Below are positions 7,115 to 12,786 of a stretch of DNA of 17,286 nucleotides, piece by piece. The stretch is from JAQSWP01 sp050185515 (GTDB taxonomy: Bacteria > Pseudomonadota > Alphaproteobacteria > Reyranellales > JAQSWP01). The DNA is taken from assembly GCA_050185515.1 (NCBI GenBank), contig JBFWZG010000070.1, positions 1 to 17,286 on the forward strand, read 5' to 3'. The position numbers and the translations under genes were made by a program. Numbering within the stretch: the first letter of the stretch is position 1; every line of letters starts with the position of its first letter. The notes below the pieces were generated by a model, which was given only the letters and a program-made list of their open reading frames with translations, was not told the DNA's origin and searched no databases.

Positions 7115-7501
7115 GTGATCGACGACAAGACGCTGCCCGCCCCCGGACCGGATCGCCAGGTGATCCAGTCCTACGGTCCGGGCCGGTTCAAGGTCAGCAA
7201 CGCCGTCTACGAGCATGCCGTCCTCGTGCTGCCCGACCGCACGCTGCGCTGGGATGCGCGGTCCCCAACGGATATCGATGCCGAGACTCTGGTGCCTTTG
7301 CGCGAGGCCCGGGGCGAGGTCGAGATATTGCTGATCGGCGGCAGCCCGCGCGCGCCGTTCGTGACGGCGGAATTGCGCGCCTGGCTGCGCGAGGCCGGCA
7401 TCGTCGTCGAGGCGATGGATACCGGCGCCGCCTGCCGCACCTACGGCATCCTTGTCGCCGAAGGCCGCAAGGTGGCAGCTGCACTTCTTCCAATATCCTG
7501 A
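7115..7501 (+). CDS. Mth938-like domain protein (NDUFAF3-like)
   Basis: A 128-residue protein of the Mth938/DUF498 family. The typical beginning 'IQSYGPGRFKVSN' is at about residues 17-29, LLIGGSPRAPF is mid-protein, and the near-invariant MDTGAACRTYGILVAEGRK is near the end. The family includes human NDUFAF3, an assembly factor for respiratory complex I. In Alphaproteobacteria the gene commonly follows secF, as here (16-base gap), so it is probably part of the yajC-secDF operon. The start is a GTG with a weak ribosome binding site; no ATG fits better. A two-way terminator follows directly. Family and context are clear. A bacterial role in complex I assembly is inference from the mitochondrial homologue. 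Confidence 0.88.
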   Translation: MIDDKTLPAPGPDRQVIQSYGPGRFKVSNAVYEHAVLVLPDRTLRWDARSPTDIDAETLVPLREARGEVEILLIGGSPRAPFVTAELRAWLREAGIVVEAMDTGAACRTYGILVAEGRKVAAALLPIS

Positions 7502-7510
7502 AACGAAGAA

Positions 7511-7528
7511 CGGGGCCCGCAGGCCCCG
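7511..7528. terminator. Bidirectional terminator between convergent genes
   Basis: CGGGGCC (7511-7517) pairs with GGCCCCG (7522-7528) around a four-base loop. On the minus strand it is followed by TTCTTCGTTT and on the plus strand by CTCTCATTT. It sits between the stops at 7501 (plus) and 7554 (minus) and probably ends both transcripts, the leftward one more strongly. Confidence 0.65.
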
Positions 7529-7553
7529 CTCTCATTTGCGTGACGCGATCGGT

Positions 7554-8162
7554 CTAGAGGCCGGCGTTCTGCGCCGCCACCATGCAGAACAGCATGGGGA
7601 TCGACAGCATCGTGTTGGTGCGCGAGAACAGCATCGCGGTGCGTGCCGACTTCGCCTTGACTTCCGGCGTCGCGTCGACCATGCCCAGCGCCCGCTGCTG
7701 GTTCGGCCAGATCACGAACCAGACGTTGTAGGCCATGATCAGACCCAGCCACATGCCGATGCCGATCACCGTCTGCCCGGTGACGCCGGTCTCGACGATG
7801 CCGAGGGTCAGCGCGTTCACGATGTAGCCGTTCATCAGCGCCAGCAGCAGGCCGGTCGCCACGGTGGCGGCGGCGCCCCAGCGGAACCAGAAGAGGGCCG
7901 CCGGCGCGATCACCTTGCCGATGGCGGGCTTCTGCTCGTCGGGGATCTTCGGCATGTTCGGAATCTGCACGAAGTTGAAATACCACAGCAGGCCGATCCA
8001 CATGACGCCGCTCAGCACGTGCAGCCAGCGCATCACGAAGCTTGCCCAGCCATGGTCGATCGCCGGATAGCCGCGAATGGCTCCGACGATCACGAAAATA
8101 ACGATCAGCAGGACGAATCCGGCAATGATCGTCCGCTGCAATGATTGAAGAATGGCGGCCAT
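7554..8162 (-). CDS. PuuD-type (urate hydroxylase N-terminal domain) membrane protein without cytochrome domain
   Basis: A 202-residue integral membrane protein with about five hydrophobic segments (roughly 11-28, 45-66, 88-111, 127-151, 176-196). The stretch WLHVLSGVMWIGLLWYFNF (46-64), followed by FWFRWGAAAT (91-100), is the signature of the membrane part of PuuD, a membrane-bound bacterial urate oxidase. Full PuuD has a C-terminal cytochrome c domain with a CxxCH haem motif. This protein ends before it and has no such motif, and no purine-catabolism genes are nearby. Urate oxidation is therefore unproven; it may be a redox or transport membrane subunit working with a separate partner. GGGGAG lies about five bases before the ATG. 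It has its own candidate promoter and a terminator. Confidence 0.75.
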   Translation of the reverse strand: MAAILQSLQRTIIAGFVLLIVIFVIVGAIRGYPAIDHGWASFVMRWLHVLSGVMWIGLLWYFNFVQIPNMPKIPDEQKPAIGKVIAPAALFWFRWGAAATVATGLLLALMNGYIVNALTLGIVETGVTGQTVIGIGMWLGLIMAYNVWFVIWPNQQRALGMVDATPEVKAKSARTAMLFSRTNTMLSIPMLFCMVAAQNAGL

Positions 8163-8195
8163 GACTCTCCCCTTTGGCTCCGGTCGACTGGAACG

Positions 8196-8223
8196 ATTCT
8201 AGCAGAGGATTGCCGCCCCGCAA
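8196..8223 (-). promoter_or_regulatory. Promoter of the PuuD-type gene
   Basis: On the minus strand TGCTAGAAT gives an extended -10 (TAGAAT, five of six, at 8196-8201). TTGCGG (8218-8223) lies 16 bases upstream as a weak -35. The expected start gives a leader of about 27 bases. A GC hairpin (8213-8231, one bulge) overlaps the -35 and may also mark the end of the upstream transcript. Confidence 0.5.
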
Positions 8224-8277
8224 GCGGGCGGTGGTGCAAGGCCTTCATTCGACAGGCAAATTCCGTAATCGCGACGG

Positions 8278-9006
8278 TCAGCGTCGCCAGCGCAGCAACA
8301 GCCGGTCGAGGCGGGAAATGCCGATCGCACCGCGTGTGGGCGGGCGCCGCGCCATCCGACGGCGCAGTCGCCGCATCAGGAACAGCGCATCCAGCATGCC
8401 GTGTCGGAGTTCGGCATTGTGCACCGCGGCAGCGGCGCTTTCCCCGACTAGCAGAAGTTCATCCAGTCGCGACAGCCCCGCGGCGTAGGCGGCTTCCAGC
8501 GCCTTGTTGCGTCCGCGCGCGCCGAAGGCGGCCTCGATATCGGTGCCCGGGGGGAACCATTGCACCGGCAGGTCGACGATGCCGTCGCCCGCGAGCCGCT
8601 GCGGTGCGCCTTGCAGCAAGGCGGTGAGCCCGATGGCGATGGTGGTGGCATCCATTGCCGCTTCGGCGATCGTCGCCTCGCTGTGGATGGCGAGCAGCAA
8701 TCGTCCCGCCGGCACCCAGGCGAAGCGCAGATGATTGTGCAAATCGCTCCAGCGCTGATAGCGGCGGGCGGGCCCGCCGGCCGCCTGGCGCTCCATCGCC
8801 TGACGTATCAGCGCCAGCGGCTGCCCGAAACGCGGATCCGCATCGATCGAAGGCGGGAGAACCGCTGCGTTGCGGTGGTGCAGGCTTTGCAACGCCAGCA
8901 ACAGGTCGCGTCCGGCCGACGCATGATCATGGTCGAGCCGGTCGACCACGGCAGCGAACAGCGCCAGACCGTTGCTGGCGACGGGATCGGCGGCGGGCTG
9001 TGTCAC
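8278..9006 (-). CDS. Degenerate squalene/phytoene-synthase-like protein (HpnC-like)
   Basis: A 242-residue soluble, helix-rich, Ala/Leu/Arg-rich protein. RRYQRWSDLHNHLRFAWVPAGRLLLAI (81-107) resembles the '(R)YATWDELLDYCRYSA.PVGR..L' segment of HpnC/HpnD enzymes. The C-terminus, with RHGMLDALFLMRRLRRRM (201-218) and ISRLDRLL (230-237), matches that family's end. The catalytic parts are absent. The N-terminal region with the first DxxxD is missing, because the frame has a stop upstream at 9052-9054 and GTG 9006 is the only usable start. The second motif (usually LQDxxxD) reads LLQGAPQRLAGD (130-141), with only one aspartate. Prenyl-diphosphate condensation is therefore unlikely. It is divergent from, and distantly related to, the gene at 9095-9949. 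Homology is my reading of motifs and needs a profile search. Confidence 0.6.
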   Translation of the reverse strand: MTQPAADPVASNGLALFAAVVDRLDHDHASAGRDLLLALQSLHHRNAAVLPPSIDADPRFGQPLALIRQAMERQAAGGPARRYQRWSDLHNHLRFAWVPAGRLLLAIHSEATIAEAAMDATTIAIGLTALLQGAPQRLAGDGIVDLPVQWFPPGTDIEAAFGARGRNKALEAAYAAGLSRLDELLLVGESAAAAVHNAELRHGMLDALFLMRRLRRRMARRPPTRGAIGISRLDRLLLRWRR

Positions 9007-9094
9007 TGGGCGGTCACTTTGCGGGGCGTTGCGGAAGCACCGGGGCTGTCGTCATATGGCATGGACTGTCGCGGACAGGCGGGGAACACCGGTT
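9007..9094. promoter_or_regulatory. Divergent intergenic region between the two synthase-like genes
   Basis: These 88 bases must hold the start signals of both flanking genes. On the plus strand TTGCGG (9029-9034) and the CATATG area (9053-9058) are a weak promoter-like pair. GGGGA (9081-9085) is the ribosome binding site for the rightward gene. I see no clear leftward promoter and no repeat. Confidence 0.35.
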
Positions 9095-9949
9095 ATGGCG
9101 CAGGGCCTCGAGGAATGGAACCGACTATGCGCCGAGCAGGTCCGGCAGCAGGACTACGATCACTATCTTTGCGGCCTTTTTGCGCCTGAGGAGGCGCGCG
9201 CCGGCCTCTATGCGCTCTACGCCTTCAACGCCGAAATAGCCCGCACACCCGAGATCGTCAGCGAACCGCTGCTGGGCCGGATCAGGGTGCAGTGGTGGCG
9301 GGACGCCATCGACGGCGCCTTCGCAGGCGGCGGGCCGCATCATCAGGTCGTGCAGGCGCTGGCCGACGCCATCAGGCGGTTTTCGCTGGCCCGCGAGCTC
9401 TTCGAGCGCGTCCTCGGCGCCCGCGAAGCCGATGTCGAGAACGAACCGATTGCCGATTACCCGGCGCTGAAATCCTATGCCGCAGCGACCGCCGGCAGCC
9501 TGACAACCCTCAGCCTCGCCTGCCTTGGCGCCACCGAACCGCTGTCGCTGCAGGCTGGCCAGCATGTCGGCATTGCCTACGCGCTGGCGGGCCTCCTGCG
9601 CGCCGTGCCCTTCCACGCCGCCCAGCACCGCCTCTATCTGCCGCTCGACCGGCTGAAAGCCGCCGGGGTGTCGGTCGAGGGCCTGTTCGCCGGCACCCGG
9701 CAGGCAGCCTTGCCGGTCGTTGTCGCGGGCATTGCGGCTGAAGCCCGGCGGCATTTGCGGTTAGCGCGCCGGCAGCGGCTGGGAATTTCCAGGCTCGCCC
9801 TGCCGGCGCTGCTGCCAGCGACCCTGCTCGACGGCTCCCTCTCTCGCCTGGCGCGGCAGAAATACGACGTATACAGCCCGAAAATCGACCTGCCGCCGCT
9901 GGCCCGCCAACTCCGCCTGGCTTGGAAAGCCTCGATTCGCCGTTTCTGA
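9095..9949 (+). CDS. NDUFAF6-like squalene/phytoene synthase family protein
   Basis: A 284-residue protein with the head-to-head prenyl synthase fold. LYAFNAEIARTPE (41-53) occupies the place of the first aspartate-rich motif, and RIRVQWWRDAI (62-72) is the usual 'R..WW.D' helix. LAGLLRAVPFHAAQHRLYLP (164-183) occupies the place of the second motif. Neither motif keeps the catalytic aspartates. Instead the second closely resembles human NDUFAF6 (a 'CLRA.P.H....K.FLP' pattern), a complex I assembly factor. The ATG at 9095 is chosen because GGGGA lies nine bases upstream and homology starts here; an ATG at 9056 is possible. In related genomes this gene often directly follows the Mth938-like gene; here two leftward genes lie between. 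A non-enzymatic assembly role is inferred. Confidence 0.82.
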   Translation: MAQGLEEWNRLCAEQVRQQDYDHYLCGLFAPEEARAGLYALYAFNAEIARTPEIVSEPLLGRIRVQWWRDAIDGAFAGGGPHHQVVQALADAIRRFSLARELFERVLGAREADVENEPIADYPALKSYAAATAGSLTTLSLACLGATEPLSLQAGQHVGIAYALAGLLRAVPFHAAQHRLYLPLDRLKAAGVSVEGLFAGTRQAALPVVVAGIAAEARRHLRLARRQRLGISRLALPALLPATLLDGSLSRLARQKYDVYSPKIDLPPLARQLRLAWKASIRRF

Positions 9950-9953
9950 CGGG

Positions 9954-9981
9954 TTGACAATACTTGAACAACTATTTAAAT
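9954..9981 (+). promoter_or_regulatory. Promoter of the arsR-CDF operon
   Basis: A perfect -35 TTGACA (9954-9959) and TTAAAT (9976-9981, four of six) are 16 bases apart, only five bases after the previous gene's stop. Transcription would begin at about 9988-9990, at or next to the ATG. The mRNA may therefore be leaderless or nearly so; no clear ribosome binding site is present. The AT-rich stretch stands out in GC-rich surroundings. Confidence 0.65.
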
Positions 9982-9991
9982 ATTCAGGTAT
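9960..9991. promoter_or_regulatory. Candidate ArsR/SmtB operator (inverted repeat)
   Basis: ATACTTGAACAA (9960-9971) and ATATTCAGGTAT (9980-9991) are inverted repeats matching at 9 of 12 positions, with TGAA/TTCA cores. A perfect palindrome TATTTAAATA (9973-9982) lies between them. The element covers the spacer, -10 and start site, so a bound repressor would block the operon. The spacing between TGAA and TTCA is longer than in the classic 12-2-12 SmtB site, so exact contacts are uncertain. Confidence 0.55.
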
Positions 9992-10289
9992 GAGCAATGA
10001 CGGCCTGATCCTGCAGTTGTCGGAGATCTTCAAGCTGCTGGGCGATCCGACCCGCCTGCGGATCGCGCTGCTGTGCCTGCACGAGCGGGTCAGCGTCGGG
10101 GCGATCGCCGAACGTCTCGACCTGTCGGTCTCGCTGGTCAGCCATCATTTGCGCCTGCTGCGTGCTGCCCGAATCCTGCGCGCCGAGCGTGAGGGCCGGC
10201 AGGCCTTCTACGTCGCGGCCGACCATCACGTACGGCGCATTCTCGACGACATGACGGCGCATATCGCCGAAAGCCACGAGGAAGTCTGA
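9990..10289 (+). CDS. ArsR/SmtB-family metal-responsive repressor
   Basis: A 99-residue winged-helix repressor. LGDPTRLRIALL (17-28) and the recognition helix SVSLVSHHLRLLRAA (46-60) are typical of the family. Near the C-terminus D78, H80, H91 and E94 have exactly the D-x-H-x10-H-x2-E spacing of the alpha-5 metal site of SmtB/CzrA, which binds Zn(II) (and Co(II)/Ni(II) in relatives) and releases DNA. The alpha-3 cysteine motif of arsenic/cadmium sensors is absent. The downstream CDF exporter starts at the last base of this gene's stop (TGATG), so both form one operon, probably auto-repressed through the inverted repeat at 9960-9991. ATG 9990 is chosen because upstream start codons lie inside the promoter. 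Confidence 0.9.
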   Translation: MSNDGLILQLSEIFKLLGDPTRLRIALLCLHERVSVGAIAERLDLSVSLVSHHLRLLRAARILRAEREGRQAFYVAADHHVRRILDDMTAHIAESHEEV

Positions 10290-10930
10290 TGTCCGGATCC
10301 TGTTCCCATCATCACGACCACGCCGCGCCCTCCGACAGCCGGTTCCGCCGCGTGCTGTGGATCGCGCTGGTCGTCAATGCGGCGATGTTCGCCATCGAGC
10401 TGGCGACGGCGCAGACCGCGTCCTCGACCGCGCTGCTGGCCGATTCGGTCGACTTCCTGGGCGATGCGGTGAACTACGCACTCAGCCTGTTCGTGCTGTC
10501 GCTCAGCCTGCTGGCGCGGGCCCGGGTGGCGCTGCTCAAAGGACTGTCGATGCTGGTATTTGGGCTGTGGGTCGTAGGCCAGTCGGCCTGGCATGCCTGG
10601 GCCGGCATCGTGCCGGAAGCGGCGACCATGAGCGTGGTCGGGGCGTTGGCGCTGGCGGCGAATTTCGGTGTCGCCGCACTCCTGTTCTCGCATCGCGAAG
10701 GCGACAGCAATCGCCGCTCGGTCTGGCTGTGCACGCGCAACGACGCCATCGGCAACGTCGCCGTGCTGGCGGCGGCCGCCGGCGTGCTCGGCACCGGCAC
10801 CGGCTGGCCCGACGTCATCGTCGCCGTCATCATGGCGGGGCTGGCGTTGCACAGCGGCTGGCAGGTGGTGCGGATGGCTTTGCGGGAGATGCGCGGCGGC
10901 GCGGTCGAGCACCACGCCCCGGCGGAGTAG
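10289..10930 (+). CDS. Small cation diffusion facilitator (CDF) metal exporter
   Basis: A 213-residue inner-membrane protein with about six hydrophobic segments and a His-rich N-terminus (SHHHDH, 6-11). LLADSVDFLGDAVNY (49-63) is the CDF segment carrying the first metal pair, D55 and D59. The second pair, usually HxxxD, appears as C148 and D152 in WLCTRNDAIGNV (146-157). The usual cytoplasmic C-terminal domain is missing, since the protein ends soon after the sixth segment. CDF proteins export divalent metals by proton antiport. Translation is coupled to the upstream ArsR/SmtB repressor (TGATG overlap), and GAGGAAG is a good ribosome binding site. Zn(II)/Co(II)/Ni(II) efflux is inferred from the sensor. 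The stop is three bases from that of convergent trmFO. Confidence 0.87.
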   Translation: MSGSCSHHHDHAAPSDSRFRRVLWIALVVNAAMFAIELATAQTASSTALLADSVDFLGDAVNYALSLFVLSLSLLARARVALLKGLSMLVFGLWVVGQSAWHAWAGIVPEAATMSVVGALALAANFGVAALLFSHREGDSNRRSVWLCTRNDAIGNVAVLAAAAGVLGTGTGWPDVIVAVIMAGLALHSGWQVVRMALREMRGGAVEHHAPAE

Positions 10931-10944
10931 GGACTACTCCGCCG
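10920..10944. terminator. Palindrome spanning both stop codons of the CDF gene and trmFO
   Basis: A ten-pair stem, CGGCGGAGTA (10920-10929) with TACTCCGCCG (10935-10944), has a five-base loop GGGAC. The TAG of the CDF gene and the TAG of trmFO (minus) lie within it. Only short T-rich tracts follow, so termination is plausible in both directions but not assured. Confidence 0.5.
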
Positions 10945-12298
10945 CTTCCTTCTGCGGGTTGAGCCAGGCATCGACATCGGACAGCGCGCGCCGCGCCATC
11001 GCCTGCTTGCGGTCCTTGCCGCGCGGCGGGCGCTTGCCCTCCACTGGCAGTTCGGGAAACAGACCGAAATTGACGTTCATCGGCTGGAAGGTCGAGGCGT
11101 CGGCGCCGCCGGTGATATGCGCCAGCAGCGCGCCAAGCGCGGTGGTCGGCGGTGGCGCCGCGATGGCGTGGCCCATCCGTTCGGCCGCAGCGAATCGGCC
11201 GGCCAGCAGGCCGATGGCGGCGCTTTCGACATAGCCTTCGACGCCGGTCACCTGCCCGGCGAAGCGCAGGCGCGGCATGGCCTTAAGGCGCAGGCCAGAA
11301 TCGAGCACGCGGGGCGAATTCAGGAAAGTGTTGCGATGCAGCCCGCCCAGGCGCGCGAACTGCGCGTTCTCGAGGCCGGGGATCATGCGGAAGATGCGGG
11401 TCTGTTCGCCGTGCTTCAGCTTGGTCTGGAAGCCGACCATGTTGTAGAGCGTGCCCAGGGCATTGTCCTGGCGCAGCTGCATCACCGCATAGGCGCGCCG
11501 CCCGGTGCGCGGATCGGTAAGGCCGACCGGCTTCATCGGACCGTAGCGCAAAGTGTCGGGGCCGCGGGCAGCCATCACTTCGATCGGCAGGCAACCCTCG
11601 AAATAGGGCGTGTTTTTCTCCCAGTCCTTGAACTCGGTCTTGTCGCCCGCGATGACGGCGGCGAGAAAGGCCTCGTACTGTTCCTTGTCGAAGGGGCAGT
11701 TGATGTAGTCGGCGCCGTCTCCGGCCGGTCCGCCCTTGTCGTAGCGCGACTGGAACCAGGCGATGGAAAAGTCGATCGAGTCCTTGTGCACGATGGGCGC
11801 GATGGCGTCGAAGAAGGCGAGGCTGTCTTCGCCGGTCAGCGACCGGATCGCTTCGGACAGGGCAGGCGAGGTCAGCGGCCCGGTGGCGACGATCACGCTG
11901 TCCCAGTCTTCCGGCGGCAGGCCGGCGATCTCGCCGCGCTCGATGGTGACCAGCGGTTCGGCCTCCAGCGCCGCCTGGACCGCCGCCGAGAACTGGTGGC
12001 GGTCGACCGCCAGGGCGCCGCCGGCCGGCACCTTGCTGGCGTCCGCCGCCCGCATGATCACCGAGCCGGCCCGGCGCATCTCCTCGTGCAGCAGGCCGAC
12101 CGCGTTGTTCAGCGCATCGTCGGAGCGGAAGGAGTTGGAGCAGACCAGCTCCGCCAGCCCATCGGTCTGGTGCGCATCGGTCGAGCGGTGCGGGCGCATC
12201 TCGTGCAGCGCGACGGGCACGCCTGCGCGCGCCAGCTGCCAGGCCGCTTCCGAGCCGGCCAGGCCGCCGCCGATCACATGCACTTTCCGCGCCGTCAC
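10934..12298 (-). CDS. trmFO: FADH2/methylene-THF-dependent tRNA (uracil-54-C5)-methyltransferase TrmFO
   Basis: A 454-residue flavoprotein that makes ribothymidine at position 54 of tRNA, using methylenetetrahydrofolate and FADH2. The FAD-binding motif VIGGGLAGSEAA is at residues 8-19. LHEMRP (31-36) and ELVCSNSFRSDD (50-61), with the functional cysteine C53, are family signatures. YFEGCLPIEVMAARG (232-246) carries the second conserved cysteine, C236. GPMKPVGL and LGTLYNMVGFQTKL further on are also typical. The start is GTG at 12298, five residues before the Rossmann strand, which fits the family; no in-frame ATG is close. It converges on the CDF gene and diverges from the Rid gene. Confidence 0.96.
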   Translation of the reverse strand: MTARKVHVIGGGLAGSEAAWQLARAGVPVALHEMRPHRSTDAHQTDGLAELVCSNSFRSDDALNNAVGLLHEEMRRAGSVIMRAADASKVPAGGALAVDRHQFSAAVQAALEAEPLVTIERGEIAGLPPEDWDSVIVATGPLTSPALSEAIRSLTGEDSLAFFDAIAPIVHKDSIDFSIAWFQSRYDKGGPAGDGADYINCPFDKEQYEAFLAAVIAGDKTEFKDWEKNTPYFEGCLPIEVMAARGPDTLRYGPMKPVGLTDPRTGRRAYAVMQLRQDNALGTLYNMVGFQTKLKHGEQTRIFRMIPGLENAQFARLGGLHRNTFLNSPRVLDSGLRLKAMPRLRFAGQVTGVEGYVESAAIGLLAGRFAAAERMGHAIAAPPPTTALGALLAHITGGADASTFQPMNVNFGLFPELPVEGKRPPRGKDRKQAMARRALSDVDAWLNPQKEAAE

Positions 12299-12328
12299 GT
12301 CTCGCTCATTCCAGGTGGGTATCCGGTC

Positions 12329-12355
12329 TTGGTGGGGGTCCGGCCAAGAGATAAT
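12329..12355 (+). promoter_or_regulatory. Candidate promoter of the Rid-family gene
   Basis: In the 91-base gap between trmFO and the Rid gene, TTGGTG (12329-12334) precedes GATAAT (12350-12355, five of six) with a short 15-base spacer. The hexamers are reasonable but the spacing is tight. I cannot pick out the leftward trmFO promoter. Confidence 0.35.
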
Positions 12356-12389
12356 CTGTCATCGACAACCATGCAACAGGGGGAAGACC

Positions 12390-12779
12390 ATGCCCAATAT
12401 CGTGCGCAATCCTGCGTCCATCGCCGCGCCCGCCGGGCGCTACGTTCACGGCATCGAAGTGCCGGCCAATGCGCGCCTGCTGTTCGTGTCCGGCCAGGTC
12501 GGCGTCGATCGCAACCGCAAGGTCGGGGGAACGATCGAAAAGCAGTGCGAGCTGGCCTGGAAGAATCTGGTCGCCGTGCTCAAGGAGGCCGGGATGGGCC
12601 CGCAGGATATCGTGCGGGTCAACGTCTACCTGACGGATCCGCGCTACGTCGAAGCCTATCGCAACGCGCGCGACAAGTTCATCAAGGGCAACCCGCCTGC
12701 CTCGACGCTGCTGATCGTCACGGCCCTGGTCGATCCGGCGATGCTGGTCGAGATCGAAGCGGTGGCGGCGAACGCGTGA
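12390..12779 (+). CDS. RidA/YjgF/UK114-family protein lacking the catalytic arginine
   Basis: A 129-residue member of the Rid family, whose archetype RidA hydrolyses reactive enamines/imines from amino-acid metabolism. LLFVSGQVGVD (30-40), the central V..VNVYLTD (76-83) and VEIEAVA (120-126) are family features. In RidA a conserved arginine follows 'P-A' (PARS) and holds the substrate carboxylate. Here the sequence is PPASTLLIVTAL (102-113) with S105 in that place. The protein therefore belongs to the Rid subgroups without this arginine and may not have deaminase activity. AGGGGGAA lies about five bases before the ATG. It stands alone, converging with the DUF3179 gene seven bases away. Confidence 0.9.
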   Translation: MPNIVRNPASIAAPAGRYVHGIEVPANARLLFVSGQVGVDRNRKVGGTIEKQCELAWKNLVAVLKEAGMGPQDIVRVNVYLTDPRYVEAYRNARDKFIKGNPPASTLLIVTALVDPAMLVEIEAVAANA

Positions 12780-12786
12780 TCGCGCC

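Noticed and set aside
8278..9949. A hopanoid or carotenoid biosynthesis pair (HpnC/HpnD)
   Set aside because: Neither protein keeps the aspartate-rich catalytic motifs, and no squalene-hopene cyclase, HpnE or Crt gene is nearby.
9954..9989. Longer ArsR start beginning in the TTGACA box
   Set aside because: It would translate the promoter/operator; family homology begins at the 9990 ATG.
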